A DNA stretch of 64,000 nucleotides, from positions 57,992,814 to 58,056,813 of the forward strand of contig CM053276.1 of the NCBI GenBank assembly GCA_028583415.1, read 5' to 3'. Shown one piece after another: positions 10,490 through 22,005 of the stretch. This DNA is from Protea cynaroides. Taxonomy: Eukaryota; Streptophyta; Magnoliopsida; Proteales; Proteaceae. Position numbers and translations under genes: made by a program. The notes beneath the pieces are model-generated. The model was not told where the DNA came from, did no database searches, and saw only the letters and a program-made list of their open reading frames with translations. Position 1 is the stretch's first letter, and every line of letters begins with the position of its first letter.

Positions 10490-11099
10490 AGTGATCATTT
10501 TAGGTATCTAGGTTCAATCATAAACAAAAAAGGTGATATTGACAATGATGTTTCACAGAGGATTAAAATAGGATGGATGAAGTGGAGAAGTGCGTCTAGA
10601 GTGTTGTGTGATCGGCGTATTCCTTTAAAACTTAAAAGAAAATTCTATAGGACAGTCATTTGACTGGCTATGATGTATGATGTAGAATGTTGGGCAGTTA
10701 AGAAGCATCATATTGATAAACTTAGTGTAGTTGAGATGAGTATATTAAGATGGATGGATGACAAAACTAGGAAGGATAAGGTAAGGAATGATCATATTAG
10801 AGCTGATTTGGGAATAGTGCCTATACATGATAAGCAAAGAGAAAGTCGTTTGAGATGGTATGACCATGTTCAACGGAGGCCGTTAGATGCCCCGTACTGA
10901 GGAGTGATTTGATTCAGATTGAAGGGTCTAAAAGAATTAGGGGCAGACCTAAGACGACTCTCGGGGAGGTGGTGAAGAAAGACATGTATAGCTTAGGCCT
11001 TGCTTCAAGTATGACATCGGACAGAGCTGATTGGGGGACAAGAATCCTTATGTAGTCGACCCCATTTAGTTGGGATAAGGTTTTGTTGTTGTTGTTGTT
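10490..11099 (+). mobile_element. 5'-truncated RTE-type LINE
   Basis: This is the 3' end of a non-LTR retrotransposon. Plus-strand translation shows [33 protein letters not shown], a stop, then MMYDVECWAVKKHHIDKL and HIRADLGIVPIHDKQRESRL, the familiar end of plant RTE-clade reverse transcriptases. It ends in the usual GACCCCATTTAGTTGGGATA phrase and a (TTG)n tail at 11085-11099. A 13-bp duplication, GGTAGGAAAACAA, flanks it at 10477-10489 and 11100-11112, so this is a real 5'-truncated insertion. In-frame stops leave it inactive. Confidence 0.93.
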
Positions 11100-11112
11100 G
11101 GTAGGAAAACAA

Positions 11113-12092
11113 GGTTAGACGCATTGATTCTCTAATCCAGCCAACTACTCACACTTGAGTAGAAAATAAAATAGTGAAAAAACACTAAACAAGGGCCCAC
11201 GATTGGACTGAACCATGACATGAACCAGGCTAGATTTGGACAGAAATCAAACCAGACTGACCCAAAACCCAAACTGCATGCTCTTTTCTTCCTGTTCTTT
11301 CTGCCAGTAACTGAATACTTCATCTAATAGATCCTAAGAATCCCAAGTCCCCTACTATGACTTGAAATACAGTAATAAGACAATAAGTCAGCAAATAAAT
11401 CTGTAGAAAAGTATTAACCCTGCTGGAAAATGCAACCAATTTTTGAATTAATCTCCATGGCTGACCTCATAAAAGTGAAGGAATCTTTTAAATGTTATCT
11501 ACTAAGCCTAGTAATTTTTTTCCAAATTCCTTGGTCATCCCAACAATTTTCCATAAGGCCAGCCCAATCAGGTCTCATGTGTCAGCCCCACAAGCCAAAA
11601 AGTCAAGAAAGCCTGCACCTATGCGGAAAACTGGGCAAGCTGATTTTGTTTGTTCTTACCTTTCGTTTCCCATCAAACTATCTGACCTAGGAACAGTCTG
11701 ATCAGATACAGGAAATAATGTTTCACTAGATATTGTAAAAAATGTGAGAGTATATTTATAGCAATCAGCTGATCATGCTGCATAAGGTTTGGTGGAATTG
11801 AGTTGAGTACGGAACAGTAATTTGTGTTTGATTTTGGCCTTCAGAGTTTCAGACATGAATTGACAGCTTTCATATTGTTTCATAGTTTCCCTACTCTTTA
11901 GAATGTTTCCATTTAGCTTCTGTAAAATTCTACTAATTAACTCCATTAACGTGGGTAGCAAAGTTTGAAAACTTGGTAAAAACATGTTCTTTGGCATATC
12001 GATATTTGTGAAGTTCAGTTGGCCTTTCTTTTTCTTATATGCTGTCTTGTAGTATTTCTAATAGTTTGTATTGTACTTGATTTGTGCTTTAG
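11113..12092 (+). other. Probable intron upstream of C2-domain exons
   Basis: No exon or transposon is recognised. The segment ends with a pyrimidine-rich stretch and an AG acceptor at 12091-12092. If the downstream gene is intact, this and possibly all DNA to the left edge belongs to one intron. Confidence 0.5.
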
Positions 12093-13707
12093 GTGCACCT
12101 GGAGCTTCTTTATTGTCCTTATGGCATGGAAAATGGGTTTGTTAATCCTTTTGGCACCAAATACTCAATGACCTCCTTAGAGAAGGTTTATAAAGGTGGG
12201 GATGGAGCTGAGGTTGCTGATGGTGCGACAACAACCACACGGAAGAAAAGGGATGTGATTGTGAGAGGAGTGCTTTCTGTGACGGTGATATCTGCTGAAG
12301 ACTTGCCAGTCGTGGATTTGATGGGAAAGGCTGATCCTTATGTTGTACTCTACATGAAGAAAACGGAAAACAAAAACAAAACTAGGGTAACTTTCCTTTA
12401 TCCCATAGACTAAAATTGCATTAGATTTCCTCTTCTTTTTTTTTTTTTTTTTTTTTTTTGATTTTCTTGTCTGCCCGGAAGGGTGACATATAATGTTATA
12501 GTTTTGTTTGATTTCAGTTGAAATCTCTAAACTGTTTAGGTTTCCACACGGACCGAAACCGGAAGTATTTCATTGGTTTTTGTTGGTTTACCAAAATATC
12601 TGAAATTTCAGCTAAATTAATTCTATGGTTTTGGTCATGACTGAAATGTTAGAACCTTGCTCCTGATGGGACCCATGGTTTGAGGTTCTGCCTCCCTGCG
12701 TGTGTATTTTTTGCTGTGCTTTGTTTGTCTAGTTGGCAATTACTTCCAGTACTGTTTGAAAATATGTCTTATTGATTTTAATAAACTATCCTCAGGTTGT
12801 AAATGACAGCCTCAATCCAGTTTGGAATCAGACATTTGACTTTGTTGTGGAGGATGGTTTACATGATATGCTAATTCTGGAAGTTTGGGATCATGACACA
12901 TTTGGGAAGGTAATGCCTCAAGTTGGTCTTATCAGTTGATTCTTTTGGTAGACTTAAAGAAACTGGCCTTTTAATTTTCTTTTCATGAATTGTCAGAATC
13001 ACTGCAAAGGCTAATCGTGGATTTTAGTGAATGAGATTATATGGTTGGTGCTGTCAAGTGCTCTTCAATGTTACAGGACAACTGGTTTCACCAAATAGCC
13101 CATCTTGATGAGTTGGTGGTTCATGTGTTGCCACCATTGTTTTATTCTATGGTGCATGGACCTCCATGTCGTCATCTAATTTTCCACAATGACCCGAAAG
13201 TCTTAATAAATTGACCTGGATGTTGGAACTGAAAAGGTGAACGGGTTGAACTACGTTAACCAATGGTATCAGTGAGTAGAGTCTGTGTCTCAGCTTGAGC
13301 GGTTTTGTAGACTTAATTCATCCTGAACTGGTGGGTGTCTGGGATGATCATGTTTCCACGATCATTAGTTTGCTACATGGCCTGAACTTCCGGGGTTATC
13401 AGTTCCTGAGTCTGATCCCAGGTTTGGTTGTCACAGTCAAAGCATTGGAGTAAGAAAACATAATAAATTAGTGACTTGCTTTTAACATGATTGGATTGGT
13501 TTTGGCATGAAATTTTTTATTGGTATTATACTCTGTTCATATTGTCTTTAATCATTTCAGGATTACATGGGGAGATGCATTATGACACTCACTAGGGTTA
13601 TACTAGAAGGGGAATACAAGGAGAGCCTTCCGGTGGATGGGGCAAAATCAGGAAAGCTGAGTTTTCATCTCAAGTGGATGCCCCAACCAATATACAGGGA
13701 TGCTTGA
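12093..13707 (+). CDS. Synaptotagmin-4/5-like protein, last three exons (C2 domain), partial
   Basis: This encodes the C-terminal C2 domain of a plant synaptotagmin of the SYT4/SYT5 (NTMC2T2) type. Such proteins are membrane tethers with an N-terminal membrane segment, an SMP lipid-transfer domain and two Ca2+/phospholipid-binding C2 domains, working at ER-plasma membrane or ER-endosome contacts. Three exons join in phase 0: 12093-12386, 12796-12909 and 13561-13707, with AG and GT at each junction and a TGA stop. They give 184 residues. Key blocks are ELLYCPYGMENGFVNPFG, VLSVTVISAEDLPVVDLMG with KADPYVVLYMKK, NDSLNPVWNQTFDFVVEDG, LEVWDHDTFGKDYMG and LKWMPQPIYRDA. The aspartates of the Ca2+ loops are present. 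Earlier exons are not found in the window, so it is partial: either a gene with a very long intron or a duplicated fragment. I cannot separate SYT4 from SYT5. Confidence 0.92.
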
Positions 13708-13847
13708 TAGATGATAAAGCTCAATACAGATTCCTTCACTTTTAGATATTGCATCTGAATTCCTGGTATTCTTTCCTTCTGGAGCAATGTGTATGAGAAA
13801 TCCTCTGCTTGAGCAATGAGTACGGAAAATTTTATTTGAGCACCTGT

Positions 13848-13853
13848 AATAAA
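13848..13853 (+). terminator. Poly(A) signal of the C2-domain gene
   Basis: AATAAA lies 140 bases after the stop codon in an AT-rich context, a plausible 3'-end signal. Confidence 0.45.
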
Positions 13854-13859
13854 TCTAAA

Positions 13860-14524
13860 ATAATCATCATGCCACTCCTTAATGCTGATCTCTGGTTGTT
13901 GTGATTGCTGGACACGAAGTTGTAATTTTTGGCAAACTGACCAACTTTGGTAGTACATGTTGTGGAGGAGAGTAAAAATGAGGAGGGTGTGTGGGTCACA
14001 CTGATGACATTGCAGTGTGGGTCCATGTTGGTGATGTCTACAGTTGGCAGAAAATAAAGAAAAAGAAGAGAGAAAGAGGGGAGAGAATATGTGGGGTTCA
14101 CTTTGAGGTGGCACCCCGATGATGTGGTATCATATGGCACAATATGTAGCAGCAGCAACATGCAGCATATTGGGGCCAGCACATGGCTCATGGAGCAGGC
14201 CATAGCAGCAAGCAGCAACCAGCAACTGGCCTTGCATGCAACAGCTGCGGCTATGCTCACAGTTGCGGCGCACAAGCCAGCCTCGGGCCACATGTTGCAT
14301 AGGAATTTGCCTTTTAAAAAATTGGTTAAGTGTTGTAAATGCCACCATCTATTCGACCTAATTTTAGGAGAGAGAAAACTATTCGGTCGGTTTTGAATCT
14401 CAGTTGCAAACATCATGCAACGCAAGGAGCCGAGTTCTACCAAAACAAGACGCAAGGAACCGAGACCTTCTTGAGGTCATATGATGCCTTCATGAGGGTA
14501 TTTCGGGTATATTGAAATAGGCCA
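13860..14524. other. Downstream region, no gene recognised
   Basis: This holds a purine-rich stretch (14050-14085) and a CAG/GCA-rich segment (14150-14260). Overlapping open frames on both strands have low-complexity composition and no recognisable domain. It may be decayed repeat sequence. Confidence 0.35.
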
Positions 14525-16640
14525 TGTAACGCCCCCAGCCCGAGGGTAAAGGGCGTCTTAGGAAATGTACGACATTTACCCTAAGATCTTTTTGAGATTC
14601 AGCGTATGGAAAAAATACTTGGCAATTTTTTTTGTTCCTGCAAACAACCATATTGATTCGTCTATCATTATCATACATATACGATAGCGGAAGCATAAAA
14701 CATACATTCATTAGGCTTAAAGCTAAATAATCATATAATACAGTCATCTTTAAGCGTAGGTCTATTCAAAAGTTACTTTATTTCTTTCATATTATTTACA
14801 TCTACTTGTTCATGATTACATATTTACAAACTTTCAAAAGATATTGGGAATCCCATGGATTCAAACTCCTCCCCCTCCTCAGTGATTGAAATATCTGGCT
14901 CTGGAAGATCCTTTGATACTCATAGCTCAGTAAAGAAACATATTCATTCATGCATTTAACAACAGTCATAATAATAACATTAATGTTATGAAATGATATA
15001 GAGCAGACATAAGAATAAGCATGCATGTGATGTGACAAAAATTGATTCATCATTTCAAGATGGCACAACATACATGGCTTTCACACAAGCATACATGCTG
15101 TCACAAAAAAACTTCACAAAAAACTTCACAATGGTAATCACATCATAAAATCGTTCTTATGGACATGTACATCATACCAAGAATGCAACAATCCTAATAT
15201 CCTTGCTACATGACCTAAGTAAAAGTATGGTGCTTGCTGCAATGAGCAAAAATAGTTGGAGCTGAGATTTGCAAACTTGGATCCTCTACAATTTATTAAG
15301 TTATAATTATACATTATTTTTCATAGCTTTCATAATGCTAGCCTTGTGCTAACATCTTCGTATACCGACCTTGTGCCAGCGTTTTCATTGGCATGTAGTA
15401 GTCTTTTTTCTTTTCTTTCACATTCAGATGTTTCATTTTCATGTTTAATCATGCTTTCATCATGGTTATTAACATGCTCATTACATCACATTGCATCCTT
15501 TACTATCAAGTCATCATAACTGCGCATAAATCATAATATCATGCATCATTTCATAAACAATCTCACATAGTCATTATCACATCATCATTTTCATCTCAAA
15601 GATAGCAACATAGCATAAAACATGCATAAACGGATAAATTCCCTCATTGGTAACTTTTTCACTGGGATGTCTTAACTTTTCCAAAATGATTCTGAGCATC
15701 GTCCTCAATTCTCTTCTTTTTTTCCTCTTCCTTTGCTATTTCTCTTATTTTTTATTTTTCCTATTTAATTAACATATAGACTTTGTTTGGTTGCAAGGGG
15801 AATTGAAGGGAAGGGAAGTGAAATTTTTTAACTTTAAATGGAAACTTTTACAGTTGTAGCACAATATGATTGTATAAATTACTTAAACTTCTTAACATAT
15901 TTAGTAATGATACTTATAAGATGTAAAATTTATTTTCTTTTTCAAATGGGAGGGATTTAGATGCAAAGTGAAGTGTAAATTAATAACTAAATATGAAATA
16001 ATCTGGAATTAGTTACAGAGCAATGTGGTATCATGTGCTCTAATTAGTGCTCTAATCATTAGAAAAGTTTCCATTTAAAGTTTAAAATTCTCATTTCTCT
16101 TACCTTCAATTCCCCTTGCAACCAAACAAAGGCATAAATAAACCGCAGTTCTTCTTTTCTTTCTCTCTTGCATAGTATTCATTTATTTAATTATACTATT
16201 AATAGCCTAGTTACTCTTATTTATAATTTCTAAGGTTTGGGAAAGTTTGAAGTCAATTTCCTATCAAAATAGGCTTTCTAGGGGTGTCTGGTTGTAGGGG
16301 TCTGAGTGCAAGTCAGGCCTCAAATCTACAACCGCACATCCCTAGTAAAATATGCTCGACTAGGGTCCCTTAATCATGTCAAAATCTCCACACGAAGTCC
16401 CCTAAAGTTTTGGGGAAGAACCCCCAAGCTAAGCAGCCTAAACTGCTGCAAATAGGTTGTGTAGTCGACCATTTTAGACCGTGCGGTCAATGAAATGGTT
16501 TCGAACGACCGCATGTGGGCTCATCGACCTCACGTGCCCAGAAGCTCATTTTTGAGCTTCTGGTTCGGCCAGTTCGTGCATCTAAGGTTTGGGGCTTTGT
16601 CTCTCACTCCCAAACATTTTGTAAATGCTTCCTAACCATT
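14525..16640. repeat. Ty3/gypsy LTR-like fragment
   Basis: It begins TGTAACGCCCCCAGCC, a start typical of gypsy LTR ends, and near 16455-16545 contains GTCGACC, GTGCGGTC and GACCGCA words like those of the Tekay-type LTRs elsewhere in the window. No matching TCTTACA end, primer site or coding region follows, so it is a fragment. The right boundary is approximate. A MITE lies inside it. Confidence 0.45.
15779..16133. mobile_element. MITE with about 70-bp terminal inverted repeats
   Basis: This is a 355-bp non-coding element. The left end CTTTGTTTGGTTGCAAGGGG is matched at the right end by CCCCTTGCAACCAAACAAAG. Complementarity continues inward through about 70 bases with a few mismatches, including TTAAATGGAAACTTTT and AAAAGTTTCCATTTAA. 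ATA flanks both ends (15776-15778 and 16134-16136) and may be a 3-bp target duplication. The superfamily is uncertain: PIF/Harbinger-like is possible. Confidence 0.85.
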
Positions 16641-17433
16641 CAAAACTTCCATGGTTCATCACTATAAGATCCCATTGCAATTTTATGTACTCATGATCAT
16701 GAGCTATAGAAAATAGGGAAAATTTCTCCCACCTTCCCTGCAGGATACCTAAAAGGCGACCACCCCCCAACTTAACACAAAATGTCTCCCACCTCCCTTG
16801 CTTTTGAAAATATTCTCTCCCCATTCAATTTGGTGATGAGATTCATCATCACCAATGTTTTTAGGACAATAATACCGTTAAAATTGAAAAAAAAATTTCA
16901 AAAATCTATATTATAATTTAAGAAAATAAATTACAAAAAAAAAAAAAAAATACAGGGTAGACCAGAGTTTTGATTCCGGTGACTGGTGGACTAATGAACT
17001 ATTCATCGTTAAACGCTTCTTCTTCATCTCCAATCTCTCTTTTCAATCCCTGTAATTAAATCATAAAAAAAAAAAGAATTGGGTTAATCGATGCCATCTC
17101 TTTTGTAGGTACTTGAGGATCAAGAAATCATAGATTTCCTGTAATGGCTTAGTGCAACGTCCCATAGGAGCTCCGAGGTCCTACCATGGCCGATGATAGT
17201 AGCACCATCGATCAAAAATCAGTGAAATTAAAATTATTCCATGCTAATGGGTTCTCTCCGAAGGATTCCATCAACACTTACCCTCCATGGGTTTCTCCGA
17301 TAGGCATGACTGATAATCTGAACTTACCATGGGAACTCCCTAAGGAATAGAGTTGCCTTTATAGTTCTCTAATGAACTTCTTCGGTGCAGGATCAGGGCA
17401 ATCATTTCCTGATTTTCACCTGAGAACAGACTT
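16641..17433. other. Unassigned region with A-rich tracts
   Basis: It contains poly(A) runs near 16885 and 16935-16950 and a short near-palindrome GGTGATGAGATTCATCATCACC interrupted by one mismatch (about 16832-16853). Apart from the small ORF listed below, nothing is recognised. Confidence 0.3.
17186..17350 (+). CDS. Small hypothetical ORF (54 aa)
   Basis: A 54-residue frame starts in a good plant context (CTACCATGGCC) and begins MADDSSTIDQKSVKLKL, ending NLPWELPKE before a TAG. I do not recognise the sequence. It lies about 80 bases upstream of the presumed Tat LTR. It may be a chance frame or remnant exon. There is no supporting domain or signal peptide. Confidence 0.2.
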   Translation: MADDSSTIDQKSVKLKLFHANGFSPKDSINTYPPWVSPIGMTDNLNLPWELPKE

Positions 17434-18088
17434 GTTGATAACGTATTTCTCTTAGCCTATCACAATGCGACACGTGTCTGTTCCCCCATAGTGTAATGGG
17501 GAGGAGACATGTGTCCTACCAGGTGTCACCACCGTAGTACTCCGTCAGTGGGATAGGTGAGCACGTGATCAGCCATACGTGTGGATCTATGGATCAATCA
17601 TCAGTGTACTATAAGAATCCCAATAGGAGTGCGATCTAGAATCTTGCATCCGGACTGCTATTCCCACTCTTGAAGAAGGCGTTTAGCAAACCATAAGGGC
17701 TGGAGAGACGCCCTTGCGAGACCGTAGGATCTTCATCCTTCGGTAACTCGCAACAACTGAACGATTCCTAGCGGGATTATAGGAAATCATACATGCTTGA
17801 TTTTCGGATGTTGTATTTACACAAATCCCAGGTAAGACCACTATATAAACACGCAATGATCACAAGTATGGCCATCATGAATCCCTTTGACTTCTGGCTT
17901 TCTAAAATACTCAGGGAACCCACCTCTCGAAGAAGCTTACTACCTCTATTGTAAGCTCCATATTGATTGCTCTGTTACTGACTTGATCGTCGGAGTGGAT
18001 ACCAGACATCACTTTCCGGCTCTGATAACTTTCTATTTCATCTTGTAAGAAGCGGAACATGTTAGCTAGCCCAGTTTCAGCAGCAACA
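17434..18088 (+). repeat. Probable 5' LTR of a Tat-type gypsy element
   Basis: The right edge is firm: CAACA at 18084-18088 is followed two bases later by a Tat-type primer site. The left edge is inferred from TGTTGATAACG at 17434 because the second LTR is not in the window. A TATA box (TATATAAA, 17842-17849) lies within it on the plus strand, about 250 bases before the primer site. Confidence 0.5.
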
Positions 18089-18090
18089 GT

Positions 18091-18110
18091 TTGGCGCCCA
18101 CCGTGGAGCC
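18091..18110 (+). other. Tat-type primer-binding site
   Basis: TTGGCGCCCACCGTGGAGCC is the same word, with one change, as the primer site of the Tat element at 37257-37275. This marks the start of a second plus-strand Tat-like element. Confidence 0.8.
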
Positions 18111-18160
18111 CTAACTATTCTCTGATGAAAAATCATCAGTGTGGTTAGAACCTCTCGAAA

Positions 18161-19659
18161 ATGGTGACCACCAGAAATAACGCCAGTAGAGTTGAAGGGA
18201 ATCAACTCCTAATCAATGGGGATGAAGGAGATCATGGCGGAAACCCCAACACGGGAATTCATTCACCAATTGTTGGCTAATACTTCACGCAAGAGCAGTT
18301 TAATACTCTTACAGAGCAGATTGCCATGCTTACCAGAATGCTCATGCCGCCACTTGCTTCCCCCCGATGCAATCCAATTAGAGTGGCTAGAGGACAAAGG
18401 GGAGGATCCAGGGGATCTTGCACTCTAGGCACCCCCATCGATCATCACATCATGAAGGACGTTCTCACCAATCGGTGCACCATTCCTCAAATCATCAATG
18501 AAAAAATGTACCTGACCTCATCTCTCAGAAGAAGACAACACCTACTATATGGTAGGAGATGAGGTAACCTCTAGTCATCTAAGGAGTCTCTTCGTGCATA
18601 ACCACCAAGGATCCCAGAATGAAGACATTGCTGAAGAGGCACAGAGGCTAGTTGATGAAGCTAGAGCCAATCGCTAGGCTGCAGAAGCACAGGTCGTTGC
18701 TAACAGAATTGCAGTTGAAAGCGCTAATGCAACCCCCGCCGCCACCAATCCAAGAGAGCTTGAGCAGCAAATAATAGCTATGCAAACCAGACTCAATGAG
18801 ATGGAAAGGCAGCAGACGGCGAGAATGAATGCCCATAGAAAAAGAGAGTATCATGTCGACATGGCTTTCTCTAGAAAATCATGGAGGTGCTATGATAGGA
18901 TAATTTCAGGATGCCAAAGGTTGAACCCTACTATGGAACTATAGACCCTCAACTGCATCTCGATAATTACCCCGCCATGATGCTCCTCTACCAGTACAAT
19001 GACGTGATCCTCTATAAGGCATTCCCCTCCACTCTCAAAGGCCCAGGACGGCTATGGTTCAACAATCTCCCTCACAACTCAATCCGAAGCTTCGATGAGT
19101 TGAGTGATCGTTTCTTTGATTACTTTCTTACTCAAGCAGCACCTAGAAAAGATTCTAAATACCTGATGAGAATCAAGCAACGACCAAGAAAATCCTTGAG
19201 GAATTTCCTGGCAAGGTTCAACAAGGAGGCTTTGCAAATCAAGAACCTCAGTCCAGATGTGAGAATGATAGCCCTCTATGACAGAGTGACTGATCCGGAT
19301 TTATTAAAATCACTGGCCAAAAGACCACCTGTCAATCTCAATGACCTAAGAGCACGATGTGATAAGTACGCCACGGCTAATGATGCTTTGCTTTTAAAGC
19401 AGAAGGTACAAAAGGCGGCAAGAGAAAACAAAAGAACCGACTCTCAGGCAGCCACGACAGCGACAGCATCTGCGAAGCCTTCTAAAAAAATAAAAGTTAA
19501 GAAAAGATGGTTTTCCTGGCAAGCACATGAACAAAGTAGAGTTCGACTAGAACGCCTTCATCCCTCTGAGATTGCCCATGGTGGAAGTCATGTATTGACT
19601 CAAAGGCACACCTCTGGAGTTGAGAGATTCACCAAAAATGAAAGCAGACCCAAAGTGAA
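18161..19659 (+). pseudogene. Tat-type gypsy gag, truncated
   Basis: Gag starts MVTTRNNASRVEGNQLLING at 18161. After a frame change it continues FTQEQFNTLTEQIAMLTRML (about 18275-18335), then TYLLLRR-like broken sequence. A long intact part from 18911 carries the retrotransposon gag domain: AFPSTLKGPGRLWFNNLPHN, FFDYFLTQAAPRKDSKYLM and RNFLARFNKEALQIKNL. The frame is cut at 19660 by the TGTAAGA start of a Tekay-type LTR. No protease or pol of this element is seen in the window. Gag would assemble the virus-like particle. Confidence 0.85.
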
Positions 19660-19867
19660 TGTAAGACCCGCACTCTACTAACTTGGTCTAACCATGTCGT
19701 GCCAGGTCTTCCCATCATTCCTGGACCAAGTGGACCGAGCTTGTGAAGATAGATCACAAACCAAGTATGATAATAGAGTTAAAAACACAGAAAACATACC
19801 TAAGGTCGCATACCTAGGTAGGTATGGTCCACCATAAGGAAGGAAACAAAAATCTCAAATCCAGAAC

Positions 19868-19935
19868 CCCACGGTCGATGATTTTGACCTTACGGTCGAT
19901 GGTTTATGTGACCGTATGATCGACCGTGAGACCCC
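19868..19935. repeat. Upstream inverted-repeat cluster, LTR copy 2
   Basis: Words ACGGTCGATG, ACGGTCGATGG, GACCGTATGATCGACCGT alternate here. The cluster ends about 90 bases before the TATA box at 20023, the same placement as in the other LTR copies but with a different flank sequence. Confidence 0.6.
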
Positions 19936-20022
19936 AGGTCAGACTCCGAGTTTTGAAAACTTTTCTAAATTAAAGGATTGCTTTCCTAATTGAAAGAAGA
20001 CTCTATATGGAGAGTTTTCCTC

Positions 20023-20030
20023 TATATAAA
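20023..20030 (+). promoter_or_regulatory. LTR TATA box, copy 2
   Basis: TATATAAA in the context CCTCTATATAAAGGACATCC, matching the minus-strand TATA in LTR copy 1 at 5152-5162. Confidence 0.6.
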
Positions 20031-20399
20031 GGACATCCCTCAGCCCTTTTTCACTCTTTTAGAACATTAGTACACCCTAGAGGAAGAGAAGGAAGAAAAG
20101 GAGAAGAAAGAAAAGCTAAGGAAAGGAATTTGCTGAGAAGAGATTGGCTCTCTATCACAGGCAAAGGTATGAGCCTAATCTCTAAAGATGTTAATTCTAT
20201 GGACTAAGGATTCTATGGAGGATTGGGAATGTCAACCTATTATGATCCATGTGATTTTCTTGAGAAAATCCCAAGGAGAACCATTAGGAGTGAATTTGAT
20301 GATTAGGGTTGATAAGAAACTACTAATGATGGCCATAGGATGATCTTAGAATAAACCCCATTGAAGAACAGAAGAATTAACCCAGGAAGAACTCGAATT

Positions 20400-20545
20400 G
20401 CATGTAGACTGTGACAAAAAATCTCAAGGTCACAGCTACAGTCGACCATAGCATGACCAGAGGATCGACCATAGGCATTCGAGAAGATTTCAGAAACCAT
20501 ATGGTCACAGCTACGGTTGCACCATATGTGACCGTAGGGTATCGA
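20400..20545. repeat. Downstream inverted-repeat cluster, LTR copy 2
   Basis: Includes GGTCACAGCTAC, AGTCGACCATAG, GGATCGACCATAGG, ATGGTCACAGCTACGGT and ATGTGACCGTAGGG words with several complementary pairs, in the transcribed part of the LTR. Confidence 0.5.
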
Positions 20546-21477
20546 CTGTAGGTAGTAAGGTTGATACAATATGAGACCATAGGACCAATCAGACACCTAT
20601 CAGTGCTCTGTTTTGATTTTTGACTACTGTAACTTGTCACATATGAACCCTAACATAAATTCATATAACTTTTAGGTTGTTAAATCAATTCAAAGAGAAT
20701 TTCAAGGCTTGGAAGGAGATCGAGTATTGCTAACAGGTGAGGGAACAAGACCTAAACTAATTGGATAATAACAAACTGTTTATTTTTATTGAGTCCAATG
20801 CCATGATTGATTCTATGCTTTTATCTTTGTAATGTGGATTCACATGTCATCCAATATTTCTGCTATTACTGCTCATGCATAATTAATTCTATTTATTTAT
20901 AACATGATGATGATGATGCTAGGAATAGGCATGTGAATGTATGTGTGTGGTTGGTGTGTTGGATGCGAGTGGAGTATCAAGGGGAGGACGTGGCATGGTG
21001 GTCTTTGACCTCATCACCAGACTCTAGCTCTATCTCTACTCAAGTCTTGCCCACTAACATCGTCGTATTGCCATTACCTTAGCAAAACTATTACGTTGTA
21101 GGGCATCATGGGAGGTGGTCTCGGACTGTATGGTCTCTGACTCTATCGGGGAGTCTTAGCTCTATCTCTATGGAGGTATTGAGGGATGCTGGGGTGAGGC
21201 CTTGGATACACTGTTTGGCATTATGATTGGTTAGTTGCGAGCCCAGTTTGTAAGCCCTCGCCAATAGGGGCTTACATGTTGGTATGGGTAGGGTATCAGG
21301 GGAAGTGTTGGCGGTGTTTGATCCGGACACTTTAGCTCTATCTCTATTCCATGGTGGGTGCATGTGGGACGGCAATGGTGTTTGATCCATTGGACGGATT
21401 CACACACTCGTGTATAGAGGTACAGTGGCCACCAAACCTTTCTATAGCATATTGCAAACTTAATAACCAGACCAAAG

Positions 21478-21574
21478 AAAGGGTGAGCACACATCACGGC
21501 TCAACTCGAATGCATGCATATGTTTGTTGCATTGTTTTGTTTGCTCACTGAGCCGTGATGTGTGCTCACCCTTT
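21478..21574 (+). repeat. Perfect 26-bp inverted repeat (hairpin)
   Basis: The arm at 21478-21503 (AAAGGGTGAGCACACATC, then ACGGCTCA) is the exact reverse complement of 21549-21574, with a 45-base loop. Other LTR copies carry only the arm equivalent to 21549-21574. The left arm replaces a short ATATGAATTG-like stretch, so it is a local inverted duplication. Confidence 0.9.
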
Positions 21575-21593
21575 CAATGTCGAATATTTTTAG

Positions 21594-21742
21594 TTGATGA
21601 TGCAGGTCCTACCGTTGAAGAATATATGAATGCGCCGACATATGGACACGTTGCTACGATAGACGTATAAGCTGTAGAAGATGCACATGATTCATCATGC
21701 GAGTGCAACCAATGTGTTTGCTTAAGTTTAGTTATAATTTGA
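21594..21742 (+). other. LTR-resident peptide exon, one internal stop
   Basis: Behind an ATATTTTTAG acceptor-like site the frame reads DDAGPTVEEYMNAPTYGHVA, a TAA at 21668-21670, then AVEDAHDSSCECNQC and a stop at 21740-21742. It matches the intact copies at 22885-23018 and 60853-60986. Confidence 0.6.
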
Positions 21743-22005
21743 ACATCAAATCTGTAATTGATTATTTATTTTTATGTCTTGTGGTTTGGAGATAATTGGA
21801 TTAAATACTTATTTATCACTGTTAGACTCTCAGTTCATTATCTGTAAGACTTTCGCTTATTTGTTTCTTACCTCTGATTATTAATGTGGAATGTGTATGT
21901 GGTTTGATATAGTGGGTATGACTTATACGAGATCTTGGGTGAACTGTTGGTTTATTGGCAGTTCATTACACCATTCTGGTTAGACCAAATTTGGGGTGTG
22001 ACAAC

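Larger units (their letters stand above)
19660..22003 (+). repeat. 5' LTR of a plus-strand Tekay/Del-like element (copy 2)
   Basis: It starts TGTAAGACCCGCACTC and ends TTGGGGTGTGACA, followed by an initiator-Met-like primer site, so it is a plus-strand 5' LTR. It inserted into the Tat gag frame. It shares blocks with the oppositely oriented LTR that starts at 22604, making a large inverted repeat. It contains a TATA box at 20023-20030, GGTCG inverted-repeat clusters at 19868-19935 and 20400-20545, a perfect 26-bp hairpin at 21478-21574 and the peptide exon at 21594-21742. Confidence 0.9.

Noticed and set aside
10670..10900. 76-codon frame as a host gene
   Set aside because: It is the end of an RTE LINE reverse transcriptase, within a 13-bp target duplication.
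13832..14455. 207-codon minus-strand frame downstream of the C2-domain gene
   Set aside because: Cys/Leu/Ala-rich translation of a CAG-rich stretch with no recognisable family or splice context.
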